Source of the DNA: Amaricoccus sp003258405
Lineage (GTDB): Bacteria > Pseudomonadota > Alphaproteobacteria > Rhodobacterales > Rhodobacteraceae
DNA: 64,000 nt
Reading direction: 5' to 3'
Assembly (NCBI RefSeq): GCF_043226085.1
Contig: NZ_CP171225.1
Span: 3,658,001-3,722,000 of the forward strand
Positions 45,424 to 55,060 of this stretch are shown here, one piece after another. The position numbers were made by a program, and so were the translations under genes. How positions within the stretch are numbered: the first letter of the stretch is position 1; the number at the start of each line of letters is the position of its first letter. The notes under the pieces were generated by a model. That model was not told where the DNA came from. It did no database searches and saw only the letters and a list, made by a program, of their open reading frames with translations.

Positions 45424-45459
45424 GGCCCTGCCCGGGCGCCGTAGCGCGCGGGCAGGGCC
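45424..45459 (-). terminator. Stem-loop between livK and livH
   Basis: An 11-bp perfect stem GGCCCTGCCCG/CGGGCAGGGCC with a 14-base loop begins 6 bases past the livK stop. No U-run follows, so it more likely stabilises the livK mRNA or partly attenuates permease expression, as often seen behind binding-protein genes. Confidence 0.65.
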
Positions 45460-45464
45460 TTGCA

Positions 45465-46673
45465 TCACTTCGTCGGGCAGGTGCTTTCGGAAAGCGGCCC
45501 GTAGGCTTCTTCGCCCGGGATCACCCGGACGATGTTGTAATAGTCCCAGGCGCCCTCGGATTCGTCGGGGCTCTTCACCTGGGCGAGGAACATGTCGTGC
45601 TGCATGAGCCCGTCGGAGCGCAGGACGCCGTTCTTGGCGAAGAAGTCCTCGACCGGCATCTCGCGCATCTTGGCCGCCACCGTATCGGTATCGTCGGTGC
45701 CGGTGGCCTCGATGGCCTTGAGATAGTGGGTGATTGCCGAGTAGAGGCCGGCCTGGACCATGGTGGGCTCGTTGCCGGTCCGCTCCTTGAAGCGTGCCGA
45801 CCAGGCCCGGGTCTCTTCGTCGTAATCCCAGTAGAAGCCGGTGGTGAGCTGGATGCCCTGGGCAACGTCGAGACCGAGCGCGTTCACGTCGGTGAGGAAC
45901 ATGAGCAGCGCCGCGATCTGCTGACCGCCCGCGATCACGCCGAATTCGCTTGCCGCGCGGATGGCGTTGGTCGTGTCGGCGCCGGCGTTCGCGAGCCCGA
46001 TCACCTTCGCGCCCGAAGCCTGGGCCTGGAGAACGAAGGACGAGAAGTCGGTGGCCGGGAAGGGGTGCTTGATCGAGCCGACGACCGTGCCGCCCGAGGC
46101 TTCGACCACAGCCGTCACGTCCTTCTGAAGGGCTTCACCAAAGGCGTAGTCGGCAGTGAGGAAATACCAGGTGTCCCCGCCCTCGGCCACGACCGCCTTA
46201 CCGGTGCCGTTCGCCAGCGCCTTGGTATTGTAGGCCCAGTGGAAGCCCGTCGGGATGCAGGCGTCGTTGGTCAGCGGCGACGAGGCCGCGCCGGTCACGA
46301 GCGCGATCTTGTTCTGCTGCTTGGCGATCTCGAACACCGCGAGCGCGACCGAGGTGGTCACGAGCTCGGCGAAGGTGTCGACCTGTTCACTGTCGCCCCA
46401 CTGGCGCGCGGTGTTGGCGGCGATGTCGGCCTTGTTCTGGTGATCGGCCGAGACGAGTTCGATGGGCGCGCCGGCGACCGTGCCGCCGAAGTCCTCGATC
46501 GCCATCTCGGCGGCTGCCACCGCACCCGCGCCCGCGAGGTCGGAATAGGTGCCGGACATGTCCGTCAGGACACCGATCTTGACCTTGTCGTCGCTGATGC
46601 CCTGCGCCGATGCCGCGGATGCGATCATCGCGGCGGCGGATACACCGGCGGCGAGCGTTCTTGCGAGTTTCAT
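45465..46673 (-). CDS. livK: Branched-chain amino acid-type ABC transporter substrate-binding protein
   Basis: A 402-residue periplasmic protein with signal peptide (about 1-24, ending ASAQG) and the type 1 binding fold: VKIGVLTDMSGTYSDLAGAG, VSADHQNKADIAANTARQW and GFHWAYNTKALANGTG. The subgroup is often annotated as Leu/Ile/Val-binding, but relatives bind aromatic acids, amides or urea-like compounds; the ligand is not visible. The upstream acyl-CoA synthetase points towards a carboxylic acid ligand. Confidence 0.9.
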   Translation of the reverse strand: MKLARTLAAGVSAAAMIASAASAQGISDDKVKIGVLTDMSGTYSDLAGAGAVAAAEMAIEDFGGTVAGAPIELVSADHQNKADIAANTARQWGDSEQVDTFAELVTTSVALAVFEIAKQQNKIALVTGAASSPLTNDACIPTGFHWAYNTKALANGTGKAVVAEGGDTWYFLTADYAFGEALQKDVTAVVEASGGTVVGSIKHPFPATDFSSFVLQAQASGAKVIGLANAGADTTNAIRAASEFGVIAGGQQIAALLMFLTDVNALGLDVAQGIQLTTGFYWDYDEETRAWSARFKERTGNEPTMVQAGLYSAITHYLKAIEATGTDDTDTVAAKMREMPVEDFFAKNGVLRSDGLMQHDMFLAQVKSPDESEGAWDYYNIVRVIPGEEAYGPLSESTCPTK

Positions 46674-46711
46674 GTGGGACCTCCCCTGAAGTTTCCCGTT
46701 GGATTGAAGCG

Positions 46712-47470
46712 TCAGACGCTGAGATATTCGTCGAACACGGATTGTTTTTGTTCGAGCTCGTCCTTGAGGACGCTCTCCACCACATGGCCGTGATCCATGA
46801 TGATGTGCCGGTCCGCGAGCGGTGCCGCGAAACGGAAGTTCTGCTCGACGAGCAGAATGGTGTAGCCGCGCCCCTTGAGCTCGGTCAGTACGTCGGCAAG
46901 CTTGTCGATGATCACCGGCGCGAGGCCCTCGGTGATCTCGTCGAGCAGAAGGATGTTGGCGCCCGTGCGCAGGATGCGGGCCATGGCGAGCATCTGCTGC
47001 TCGCCGCCCGAGAGGCGGGTGCCTTGGCTCCTGCGCCGTTCGGCGAGGTTCGGGAACATCTCGTAGATTTCCTCGACCGACATGCCGCCCGGCGCCACCA
47101 CCGGTGGCAGGAGGAGGTTCTCCTCCACGTCGAGGCTTGCGAAAATGCCGCGCTCCTCAGGGCAGTAGCCGACGCCGAGATGGGCGATGACATGCGGCGG
47201 CTTGCCGATGACCTCCTCGCCCTTCAGCATGATCGAACCGGTACGCTTGCCGATGAGCCCGACAATGGCGCGCAGCGTCGTGGTGCGGCCCGCGCCGTTG
47301 CGGCCGAGGAGCGTGACGAGTTCGCCCTGGTAGACCGTGAGGTCGATGCCGTGCAGCACATGGCTTTCGCCGTAGAAGGCATGCAGGTCGGCGACGCGGA
47401 TCTCCTCGATCCGCTCGGAGGCATACTGGCCGCCGATCTCGACATGGGGGGATCGGGTCTCGATGCTCAT
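46712..47470 (-). CDS. livF: ABC transporter ATP-binding protein LivF, with Arg in Walker A
   Basis: A 252-residue ATPase with signature LSGGEQQMLAMARIL, Walker B ILLLDEITEG and the switch histidine region LVEQNFRF. In Walker A the invariant lysine is replaced by arginine: GRNGAGRTTT, codon CGC (complement of 47298-47300 region). Some LivF relatives carry this change, as I recall, so it need not inactivate the transporter, and LivG next door has a normal GPNGAGKTT. The start overlaps the livG stop by ATGA. Confidence 0.93.
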   Translation of the reverse strand: MSIETRSPHVEIGGQYASERIEEIRVADLHAFYGESHVLHGIDLTVYQGELVTLLGRNGAGRTTTLRAIVGLIGKRTGSIMLKGEEVIGKPPHVIAHLGVGYCPEERGIFASLDVEENLLLPPVVAPGGMSVEEIYEMFPNLAERRRSQGTRLSGGEQQMLAMARILRTGANILLLDEITEGLAPVIIDKLADVLTELKGRGYTILLVEQNFRFAAPLADRHIIMDHGHVVESVLKDELEQKQSVFDEYLSV

Positions 47471-48225
47471 GCGGCCCTCCCCATGTAGGCTTCCTTGACG
47501 CGCGGATCGTTCGAGACCGTCTCGTAATCGCCTTCGGTCAGGATGGCACCGCGCTGGAGCACGGTGATCCGGTCGCAGAGCGTCGCGACAACGCCGAGAT
47601 TGTGCTCGACCATGAGGATCGTGCGATTCTTCGAGACCTGCAGGATGAGCTGGGTGATGCGTTCGACATCCTCGCGGCCCATGCCCTGGGTCGGCTCGTC
47701 GAGCAGCATGAGTTCGGGCTCGAGTGCGAGGGTGGTGGCGATTTCGAGCGCGCGTTTCCGGCCGTAGGGCAGGTCGGCGACGGTGGCGTCGGAGAAGCGG
47801 GCGAGGCCCACCATGTCGAGAAGCGCATCGGCCCGTTCGTTCAGCACCTTGAGCGTCCGGTCGGAGCGCCAGAAGTGGAAGGTGGTGCCAAGCTCGCGCT
47901 GCAGTGCGACGCGCACGTTTTCCCGGGCCGTCATGTGCGGGAAGACCGCGGAGATCTGGAACGAGCGCACCATCCCCATCCGCGCGATGTCGGCAGGCTT
48001 GGCGCTGGTGATGTCGCGGCCATTGAAGAGAACGCTGCCGCGCGTCGGTGTCAGCACCTTGGTCAGCAGGTTGAAGACGGTGGTCTTTCCGGCCCCGTTG
48101 GGGCCGATCAGCGCATGTATCGTATGGCGTTGCACCTGGAGGTTCACGTCATCGACCGCCGTGAATCCCCTGAATTCCTTTGTGAGTCCCCGCGTCTCCA
48201 GGACGTGGTTGTTCTGGTCGGTCAT
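47467..48225 (-). CDS. livG: ABC transporter ATP-binding protein LivG
   Basis: A 252-residue ATPase with Walker A GPNGAGKTT, the LivG-specific insert MVRSFQISAVFPHMTARENV, DLPYGRKRALEIATTLA in place of the usual LSGGQ signature, Walker B LMLLDEPTQGMG and VEHNLGVV. The glutamine/methionine variant around Walker B (EPTQGM) matches a LivG subgroup. Pairs with LivF; overlaps it by four bases. Confidence 0.94.
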   Translation of the reverse strand: MTDQNNHVLETRGLTKEFRGFTAVDDVNLQVQRHTIHALIGPNGAGKTTVFNLLTKVLTPTRGSVLFNGRDITSAKPADIARMGMVRSFQISAVFPHMTARENVRVALQRELGTTFHFWRSDRTLKVLNERADALLDMVGLARFSDATVADLPYGRKRALEIATTLALEPELMLLDEPTQGMGREDVERITQLILQVSKNRTILMVEHNLGVVATLCDRITVLQRGAILTEGDYETVSNDPRVKEAYMGRAA

Positions 48226-48307
48226 CGTGATGTGTTTTCCCTGTTGTCGCGGCCGAACGGGCTTCCGTCCGGCCTGCTTGTGGCTGGCGGGGTGTGACCC
48301 CCCGTTC

Positions 48308-49945
48308 TCAGCCCGCGGGTTCGAGATCGCGCGCCTGCTGGCGCAGAAGGAACTTCTGGATCTTGCCGGTCGAGGTCTTCGGGAGGGGGCCGTAGATGAT
48401 CGCCTTCGGCGCCTTGAAGTGAGCCATGTTGGCGCGGCAGAAGGCGATGAGTTCCGCCTCTGGAAGATCCATGCCTTTCTTGAGCTCGACGAAGGCGCAG
48501 GGCGTCTCGCCCCATTTCTCGTCGGGCTTCGCCACCACTGCGGCCTCCATCACGGCCGGATGCTTGTAGAGCACATCCTCGACCTCGATCGAGGAGATGT
48601 TCTCGCCGCCGGAGATGATGATGTCCTTCGAGCGGTCCTTGATCTCGACATACCCGTCCGGGTGCATGACCCCAAGATCCCCTGATGCGAACCAGCCGCC
48701 ATCGAAGGCCTTTCCGGTGGCCGAGGGGTTCTTCAGATAGCCCTTCATCACGTTGTTGCCGCGCATGAAGATCTCGCCGATCGACTTGCCGTCAGCCGGA
48801 AGCGCCTCCATCGTGCCGGGATGGGCGACCATGAGCCCGTCGAGCACCGCGTTCTTCACGCCCTGGCGGGCCTTCAGTCGCGCCTTTTCGTCACCGTCGA
48901 GCCCGTCCCACTTGTCCTGCCAGGCGCAGACCACCGACGGCCCGTAGGTTTCGGTGAGGCCGTAGACATGGGTGACCTCGATCCCCATCGCTTCCATCTT
49001 GCCGATGACGGCGGCGGGCGGGGCCGCGCCGGCGGTCATCACCTTCACCGTGTGCGAGATGCCCTGCTTCAGTTCGTCGGGCGCGTTGGCGAGCATGTTG
49101 AGCACGATCGGCGCGCCGCAGAAATGGGTGACCTTTTCCTGGCGGATGAGTTCGTAGATCGGCTCGGCGCGGACGGAACGCAGGCAGACGCAGATGCCCG
49201 CCGCCGCCGCGATGGTCCAGGGGAAGCACCAGCCGTTGCAGTGGAACATCGGCAGCGTCCAGAGATAGACCGGATGCTGAGGCATGCCCCAGGTGAGGAT
49301 GTTGGAGAGCGCGTTCAGATGCGCGCCGCGGTGGTGGTAGACCACGCCCTTCGGGTCTCCGGTCGTGCCCGAGGTATAGTTGAGGCTGATCGCGTCCCAT
49401 TCGTCGGCGGGGAGTTTCCAGTCGTAGCCGTCGGGCGCCTCGGCAAGAAGCTCGTCATAGGTCATCTGCCCGACGCGCTCGCCAAATTCGAAGCTCGCAT
49501 CCTCGATGTCGACCACGAGCATCTTGCGCCCGGCGATGCGCACGGCGCGCTGGACGACCTCGGAGAACTCCGGATCGACGAGTACGACCTTCGCTTCGGC
49601 ATGGTTGAGGATGAAGGCGATCGCCTCGGCGTCGAGCCGGGTGTTGACGGTGTTGAGCACCGCACCCGTCATCGGTACGCCGAAATGCGCCTCGAACATC
49701 TCCGGAATGTTGGAGGCGATGATCGACACCGTGTCACCCTTGCCGATCCCGCGTGCGGCGAGGGCGCCGGCGAGGCGGCAGGTGCGCTCGTAGGTCTCGC
49801 CCCAGGTCCGCCGCACCGCGCCATGGACGACGGCGAGACGGTCGGGGTAGATCGCGGCCGTCCGCTCTATGAAGCTCAGGGGGGTCAGCGGCACATGGTT
49901 GGCCGGCGTCTTGTCCAGACCCTGTTCATAGATATTGTGCATCAT
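48308..49945 (-). CDS. Acyl-CoA synthetase (AMP-forming)
   Basis: A 545-residue ANL-superfamily ligase that activates a carboxylic acid to its CoA thioester via an acyl-AMP. Motifs: the P-loop-like YTSGTTGDPKGV, HVYGLTETYGP, GWFASGDLGVMHPDGYVEIKDRSKDII, and the catalytic lysine near the C-terminus in KTSTGKIQK. It resembles the medium/long-chain and methylmercaptopropionate (DmdB) ligases, but substrate cannot be fixed. First gene of the acs-livGFKHM operon, 82 bases before livG; a second ATG at 49942 is possible. Confidence 0.91.
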   Translation of the reverse strand: MMHNIYEQGLDKTPANHVPLTPLSFIERTAAIYPDRLAVVHGAVRRTWGETYERTCRLAGALAARGIGKGDTVSIIASNIPEMFEAHFGVPMTGAVLNTVNTRLDAEAIAFILNHAEAKVVLVDPEFSEVVQRAVRIAGRKMLVVDIEDASFEFGERVGQMTYDELLAEAPDGYDWKLPADEWDAISLNYTSGTTGDPKGVVYHHRGAHLNALSNILTWGMPQHPVYLWTLPMFHCNGWCFPWTIAAAAGICVCLRSVRAEPIYELIRQEKVTHFCGAPIVLNMLANAPDELKQGISHTVKVMTAGAAPPAAVIGKMEAMGIEVTHVYGLTETYGPSVVCAWQDKWDGLDGDEKARLKARQGVKNAVLDGLMVAHPGTMEALPADGKSIGEIFMRGNNVMKGYLKNPSATGKAFDGGWFASGDLGVMHPDGYVEIKDRSKDIIISGGENISSIEVEDVLYKHPAVMEAAVVAKPDEKWGETPCAFVELKKGMDLPEAELIAFCRANMAHFKAPKAIIYGPLPKTSTGKIQKFLLRQQARDLEPAG

Positions 49946-50124
49946 GTCTTCCCCCCGACATTTTTTGCGATATTCCTTGGACGGCGGGACGTTCGCAAAA
50001 CTGCGTTTCAGGATGTTGGCGCAAATGTAGCCAATTGTAACAGGGGTTAATGCGGCGTGCGGGTTCGGATATCATCACGCGGGCGCGCGGAGTGCTTTCG
50101 CCTGCGCCGGGCGGCTGAGGATGC

Positions 50125-52110
50125 ATGACGACTGACGAGATCCAGCGCGCGATCGACCCGGTGATCCAGGCCGGGCTTGACCGCATCGATCAGGGGATCA
50201 CGATCTTCAATCGGGATCTGCGCATGGTCGCGTGGAACAACAAGTTCTTGGAGCTGCTGGAATTTCCGCCGCACCTCGCGCATCTCGGCGCTGATTTCGC
50301 GAATTTCGTGCGCTATAATGCCGAGCGCGGCGAGTATGGTCCCGGCATTCCAGAGGAGCAGGTGGCCCAGCGGGTCGCCGATGCCTGGCGCTTCGAGCCT
50401 CATTGCTTCGACCGGGTTCGCCCCGACGGCACCGTCATCCGTGTCTCGGGCGCCCCATTGCCTGACCGCGGCGGTTTCGTCACGCTCTATACCGATGTCA
50501 CCGCACAGAAGGAGCGCGAGGCCGCGCTCGAGCAGCGGGCGGCCGAGCGGGCGGCGGCCCTGCGCCAGAGCGAGGCCCGGCTCAAGATCATCGCCAATGC
50601 CGTGCCCGCCGGCATCGCCCATCTCGATGAGGCGATGGTGATCCTCTACGCCAACAGCCGCTTTGCCAAGGCCTATGGCCACCGGCCCGAGCAGCTCGTC
50701 GGGCGGCGATGCTCGGATATTCTCGCGGAGGAGACCAGCCGCATCGCCGCGCCCTATTTCGAGCAGGCGCGCCGCGGGGTCGCCGTCGATTTCGAGATGA
50801 CGATCATGCTGCCGGACGGGCGCCGCAAGGACATCCGCACCTTCCTCCGCCCCGAGCAGCCCGCCCGGCGCGGCGTGATCGGGTTCTACATCCTCTCGAT
50901 CGACATCACGCGGCAGAAGGCCGCGAACGCCGCCCTGCTCCAGTCACACAAGATGGATGCCCTGGGTCGGCTTTCGAGCGGAATCTCGCACGATTTCAAC
51001 AACCTCCTGACCGTCATCATCGGCAATCTCGTGCCGCTGGAGGAGCGGATCGAGGATCCCGCCTTGCGCACGGAGTTTCTCGAGCCGGCGATCTCCGCGG
51101 CCCGGCGCGGCTCGAGCCTTACCCGTCGGCTGCTCGCGCTCGCCCGGCGCCAGCCCCTTGCGCCCGCACCGATCGCGGTCGAGGAAACCATCGCGGGCAT
51201 CGTGAAGCTCTTGCGCTCCTCGATGCCGGAGAATGTCGAGATCATCTGCTCGACCCGCGGCCAGGCCCGCGCCGCCTGGGCGGATCCCGCGCAGTTCGAG
51301 ATGGCGCTCCTCAATCTCGCGATCAACGCGCGGGATGCGATCCGCGGAGCGGGCGAGGTGCGCTTCGGCACCGAGGCCTGCACCATCGGTTCGGTCGAGG
51401 CCGAAACCTTCAAGATCCGCCCCGGCCGCTATGTGCGCGTGCGGATTGCCGATACCGGCATCGGCATGTCGCGCGAGCAGCGCGACCACATCTTCGAGCC
51501 GTTCTACACCTCCAAGGGCGACGGGGTCGGGGCAGGCCTCGGCCTCACCATGGTCTACGCCTTCGTGCGCCAGTCGAATGGCGCCATCCGTGTCGAGAGC
51601 GAACCGGGCCGCGGCAGCGCCTTCACGATCCTTCTTCCGGCCGCCGACAAGGCCGCCCGCCCCCCGGAGCTCGAGGAGACGGCCCCCGCGCCGGGCAGCA
51701 CGGTCAACGCGCCGCAGCCGCTTGCGATGCTGGTGGAGGACAACCCGGATGTGCGCTCGGTGCTGCGCCGTCAGCTCATCGCGCTCGGCCATCCGCTGAT
51801 CGAGGCGGGCAATGCCGAGGATGCGCTGACCCTTCTCGGCCATGTCGAGGGGATCGGCCTCGTGCTCAGCGATGTGGGCATGCCGGGGGGGCTCTCCGGC
51901 ATCGAGCTTGCCCGCGAGATCCGCGCCCGTGCGCCCGCGGTCGGCATCGTGCTGATGACCGGCCATGGCGGCGAGATCGAGCAGGAAGCCTCTGGCGGAG
52001 AGTTCCCGCTTCTGCGCAAACCCTTCGAGCGCGCCGACCTCGAGGCCGCGATCGCACGAGCGCGGCGAGTGGCCGCGCCAGCACGACAGGAGACCGGACA
52101 GCCCGCATGA
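50125..52110 (+). CDS. Hybrid sensor histidine kinase, PAS-PAS-HisKA-ATPase-receiver
   Basis: A 661-residue soluble kinase without membrane segments. Two PAS domains (about 18-125, with LDRIDQGITIFNRDLRMVAWNN, and about 150-265), then HisKA with SSGISHDFNNLLTVI (His near 288), ATPase boxes NLAINARDAI, DTGIGMS and GVGAGLGLTMVY, and a C-terminal receiver (about 530-650) with LSDVGMPGG. The sensed signal is intracellular. ATG 50125. The stop overlaps the response regulator start as ATGA. Confidence 0.93.
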   Translation: MTTDEIQRAIDPVIQAGLDRIDQGITIFNRDLRMVAWNNKFLELLEFPPHLAHLGADFANFVRYNAERGEYGPGIPEEQVAQRVADAWRFEPHCFDRVRPDGTVIRVSGAPLPDRGGFVTLYTDVTAQKEREAALEQRAAERAAALRQSEARLKIIANAVPAGIAHLDEAMVILYANSRFAKAYGHRPEQLVGRRCSDILAEETSRIAAPYFEQARRGVAVDFEMTIMLPDGRRKDIRTFLRPEQPARRGVIGFYILSIDITRQKAANAALLQSHKMDALGRLSSGISHDFNNLLTVIIGNLVPLEERIEDPALRTEFLEPAISAARRGSSLTRRLLALARRQPLAPAPIAVEETIAGIVKLLRSSMPENVEIICSTRGQARAAWADPAQFEMALLNLAINARDAIRGAGEVRFGTEACTIGSVEAETFKIRPGRYVRVRIADTGIGMSREQRDHIFEPFYTSKGDGVGAGLGLTMVYAFVRQSNGAIRVESEPGRGSAFTILLPAADKAARPPELEETAPAPGSTVNAPQPLAMLVEDNPDVRSVLRRQLIALGHPLIEAGNAEDALTLLGHVEGIGLVLSDVGMPGGLSGIELAREIRARAPAVGIVLMTGHGGEIEQEASGGEFPLLRKPFERADLEAAIARARRVAAPARQETGQPA

Positions 52111-52835
52111 AGCAGCTCCTCTATCTGCTCGAGGATGAGGCCGAAGTGGCGCAGGTGATGCGCCGCGCCCTTGAGACCCAGGGCTATACCGTCGAGCGCT
52201 TCCAGCGCCGTGCCGAACTTTCCCGCGCGCTCGAGAAGCGCCGGCCCGACCTCTGCCTCGTCGATCTCGAGCTGCCGGATGGCGACGGGCTCAGCCTCGT
52301 CTCCGAGCTCCTGCGGCGCCAGGGTATCCCTGCGATCATCGTCACCGGGCGCGGCGATCTGACCGACCGGCTGATCGGCCTCGAGATCGGCGCCGACGAC
52401 TACATCGTGAAGCCCTTCGAGCCGCGCGAGCTCGTGGCGCGGGTGCGCGCCGTGCTGCGCCGGGGCGGCGATGCACGCGGCGCACGGCCGGGCGCCATGC
52501 GGCGGCTTGCACTCTTCGAGGGCTGGCAGGCGGATCTCGATGCCTGCACTCTGCTCGCGCCCGACGGTGAGCGGGTGGAGCTCTCCGCGGCCGAAACCGC
52601 GCTCCTGCGCAGCTTCATAGAGGCGCCGGGCCGGGTTTTGAGCCGCGCGCTCCTCCTTGATCTCAGCAGCCAGGACGATCTCGAGCCTTTCGACCGGGCA
52701 ATGGATGTGCGTGTCTCGCGCCTCCGCAAGAAGCTCCGCGACAACAGCGGAACGCCCACGATCATCCGCACCGTCTATGGCGCGGGCTATGTCTTCACGC
52801 CCCGCGTCGACTGGGTCGAGGTGGAGGAAACCTGA
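52107..52835 (+). CDS. OmpR family response regulator, partner of the hybrid kinase
   Basis: A 242-residue regulator: receiver with LEDEAEV and phospho-acceptor Asp 53 (CLVDLELPDGDG), KPFEPRELVARV, then a winged helix (VELSAAETALLRSFIEAPGRVLSR; MDVRVSRLRKKLRD; GAGYVF). Overlaps the kinase by four bases. The osmoprotectant transporter genes start 114 bases downstream on the same strand and could be its target. Confidence 0.93.
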   Translation: MKQLLYLLEDEAEVAQVMRRALETQGYTVERFQRRAELSRALEKRRPDLCLVDLELPDGDGLSLVSELLRRQGIPAIIVTGRGDLTDRLIGLEIGADDYIVKPFEPRELVARVRAVLRRGGDARGARPGAMRRLALFEGWQADLDACTLLAPDGERVELSAAETALLRSFIEAPGRVLSRALLLDLSSQDDLEPFDRAMDVRVSRLRKKLRDNSGTPTIIRTVYGAGYVFTPRVDWVEVEET

Positions 52836-52949
52836 GCCCTCCGGTCCGAATGATCGGGCCTCGCGGGTCGACAGCCGTGTCTCCCGGGCTATTATGCCCT
52901 CTAAGGCGGGGCCGGGGGCTCTGCGGCTACCGGAACCGGGAGAAACTTC

Positions 52950-53861
52950 ATGACAGGGATTGGGACCGTTCTTGGTCTGGCGTCGGCGCTTGCGATCTTC
53001 GCCTCGGGCGCATCGGCCCAGGTTGTCGTCTCGTCTAAGATCGACACCGAAGGTGGCGTGCTCGGCAACATCATCCTCGAGGTGCTCGATGCGAACGGTA
53101 TCGAGACCGAAAACCGGCTCCAGCTCGGCGGCACGCCCATCGTGCGCGAGGCGATCCTTGCGGGCGAGATCGACATCTATCCCGAATACACCGGCAACGC
53201 CGCCTTCTTCTTCAACGAAGCCGACAGTGAGGTCTGGAAGGACGCGCAGGCCGGATACGAGCGCGCCGCCGAGCTCGACAAGGAAGCCAACGACATCATC
53301 TGGCTTGCCCCCGCGCCCGCCAACAACACCTGGGCCATCGCGCTCCGGGCCGATTACGCGATGGAAAATGCGCTGAAGACCATGACCGAGGTCGGCATGT
53401 TCGTCTCCGACGGCGGCGACCTGAAGCTCGCGGCGTCCGCCGAGTTCGTGAATTCGCCGGCGGCCCTTCCTGCGTTCCAGGAAGTCTACGACTTCAGCCT
53501 CAAGCCCAACCAGCTCGTCATTCTCTCGGGTGGCGACACGGCCGCAACCATCGCCGCGGCGGCGCGCGGCACGAGCGGGGTCAATGCCGCGATGGTCTAC
53601 GGTACCGACGGCGGCATCGTTCCCTCGGGGCTCACGGTAATGGCCGACGATCAGGGGGTGCAGCCGGTCTACGAGCCCGCGCCGATCATCCGCGGCCAGG
53701 TCCTCACCGAGCATCCCGAAATCGCGGATCTGCTCGCGCCCGTCTTCGGCAAGCTCGACCTCGTGACCCTTCAGGAGCTCAACGGCCGGGTGCAGGTGGG
53801 TGGCGAACCCGCCGCAGCCGTCGCCAAGGACTTTCTCTCCACGAACGGCTTCCTGAAGTAA
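52950..53861 (+). CDS. Osmoprotectant ABC transporter substrate-binding protein (OsmF/YehZ-like)
   Basis: A 303-residue periplasmic protein with a signal peptide (about 1-22, ending ASGASAQV) and the OpuAC fold for glycine betaine/choline-type ligands: KIDTEGGVLGNIILEVLDANGIE, GEIDIYPEYTGNAAFFF and APANNTWAIALR. The YPEYTG stretch is characteristic of this group. GGGAGAAAC precedes ATG 52950. Eleven bases separate it from the first permease. Confidence 0.92.
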   Translation: MTGIGTVLGLASALAIFASGASAQVVVSSKIDTEGGVLGNIILEVLDANGIETENRLQLGGTPIVREAILAGEIDIYPEYTGNAAFFFNEADSEVWKDAQAGYERAAELDKEANDIIWLAPAPANNTWAIALRADYAMENALKTMTEVGMFVSDGGDLKLAASAEFVNSPAALPAFQEVYDFSLKPNQLVILSGGDTAATIAAAARGTSGVNAAMVYGTDGGIVPSGLTVMADDQGVQPVYEPAPIIRGQVLTEHPEIADLLAPVFGKLDLVTLQELNGRVQVGGEPAAAVAKDFLSTNGFLK

Positions 53862-53871
53862 CCCCGGGCCG

Positions 53872-55044
53872 GTGCGCGCCTCCGCCTCCGCCCGCCTCCT
53901 CCGGCTTGACCGGATGGGGCTCCTGATCGCGCTTCTGCTCGCGGGCGCAGCGTTGCTGCCCTTCGCGAGCCTCAGCCCGAACCGCATCCTGCCTGGCGTG
54001 CCGCACGCCCTGCCGGCCGCGCTCGGCGGGGGTGGAGCCGCGCTGCTTCTTGCCGGGCTCGCGCTTGCCGCCGCGGTGGCGCTCCTGCCGCCCCCGCCCG
54101 CCTGGCGGCTTGCGGTCGCCTGTGCGGTGCTGACGGGGCTGCTGGCGGGCATCGGGCTCGCAGGCGGGCATCTCACGCCCGATGACAATCCTTATGCGCG
54201 GGTTTCGCCCGCCTCCGGCTTCTGGCTCCTGCTCTTCGCGCTCCTCCTCCTTGCCGCCGACAGCCTCACGCGCCTCCGGCCCCGGCCGCTCCTCAGGGTC
54301 GCGCTGCTCGCGCTGGCGCTTGCCGTCCTGCTCGGGTTTGCCGCCTCCGGCCTCTGGGACGATCTCTCGCTCATCAAGGAATACGGCAGCCGGGCGGAGG
54401 CCTTCTGGCGCGAAGGGCGGCGGCATGTGGCGCTGGCCTTCGGTTCGCTCGGCGCCGCGGCGCTCGCGGGCATCCCGCTCGGGATCTTCTGCCAGCGGCG
54501 GGCGCGGCTGCGCGGGCCGATCCTGAACGGGCTCAACATCATCCAGACCATTCCCTCCATCGCGCTTTTCGGCCTCCTGATCGCGCCGCTCGCCTGGGTG
54601 GCGGCGCATGTGCCGGGTGCGTCGGACATCGGCATCTCGGGCATCGGCGCGGCGCCGGCGCTGGTGGCGCTCTTCGCCTATTCGCTGCTGCCGGTCGTCT
54701 CGAACACCGTGGCGGGGCTCGAGGGCGTGCCGGGCCAGGTGCGCGATGCGGCGACCGGCATGGGAATGACCCCACGCCAGCGTCTTTTCCGCGTCGAACT
54801 GCCGCTTGCCTTTCCGGTGATCCTGACCGGCATCCGCATCGTGCTCGTGCAGAATATCGGTCTTGCCACCATCGCCGCGCTGATCGGCGGCGGCGGGTTC
54901 GGCGTGTTTGTCTTTCAGGGCATGGGCCAGACCGCGACCGATCTCATCCTGCTCGGCGCGCTGCCGACGGTGATCCTTGCCTTCGCCGCCGCCGTCCTGC
55001 TCGATGCGCTCGTCGAATGGAGCGGAGGCAGGGCGCCGCGATGA
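53872..55044 (+). CDS. Osmoprotectant ABC transporter permease (YehY-like)
   Basis: A 390-residue permease. The first about 170 residues add several membrane segments before the transport domain (about 185-385), as in YehY. The ATPase-contact loop is GLEGVPGQVRDAATGMGMTPRQRLFRVELPLAFPVILTG. Start GTG 53872 directly behind the binding-protein gene. The ATPase gene begins 17 bases after its stop. Confidence 0.9.
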   Translation: MRASASARLLRLDRMGLLIALLLAGAALLPFASLSPNRILPGVPHALPAALGGGGAALLLAGLALAAAVALLPPPPAWRLAVACAVLTGLLAGIGLAGGHLTPDDNPYARVSPASGFWLLLFALLLLAADSLTRLRPRPLLRVALLALALAVLLGFAASGLWDDLSLIKEYGSRAEAFWREGRRHVALAFGSLGAAALAGIPLGIFCQRRARLRGPILNGLNIIQTIPSIALFGLLIAPLAWVAAHVPGASDIGISGIGAAPALVALFAYSLLPVVSNTVAGLEGVPGQVRDAATGMGMTPRQRLFRVELPLAFPVILTGIRIVLVQNIGLATIAALIGGGGFGVFVFQGMGQTATDLILLGALPTVILAFAAAVLLDALVEWSGGRAPR

Positions 55045-55060
55045 CCGGGAGGACCGCGCC

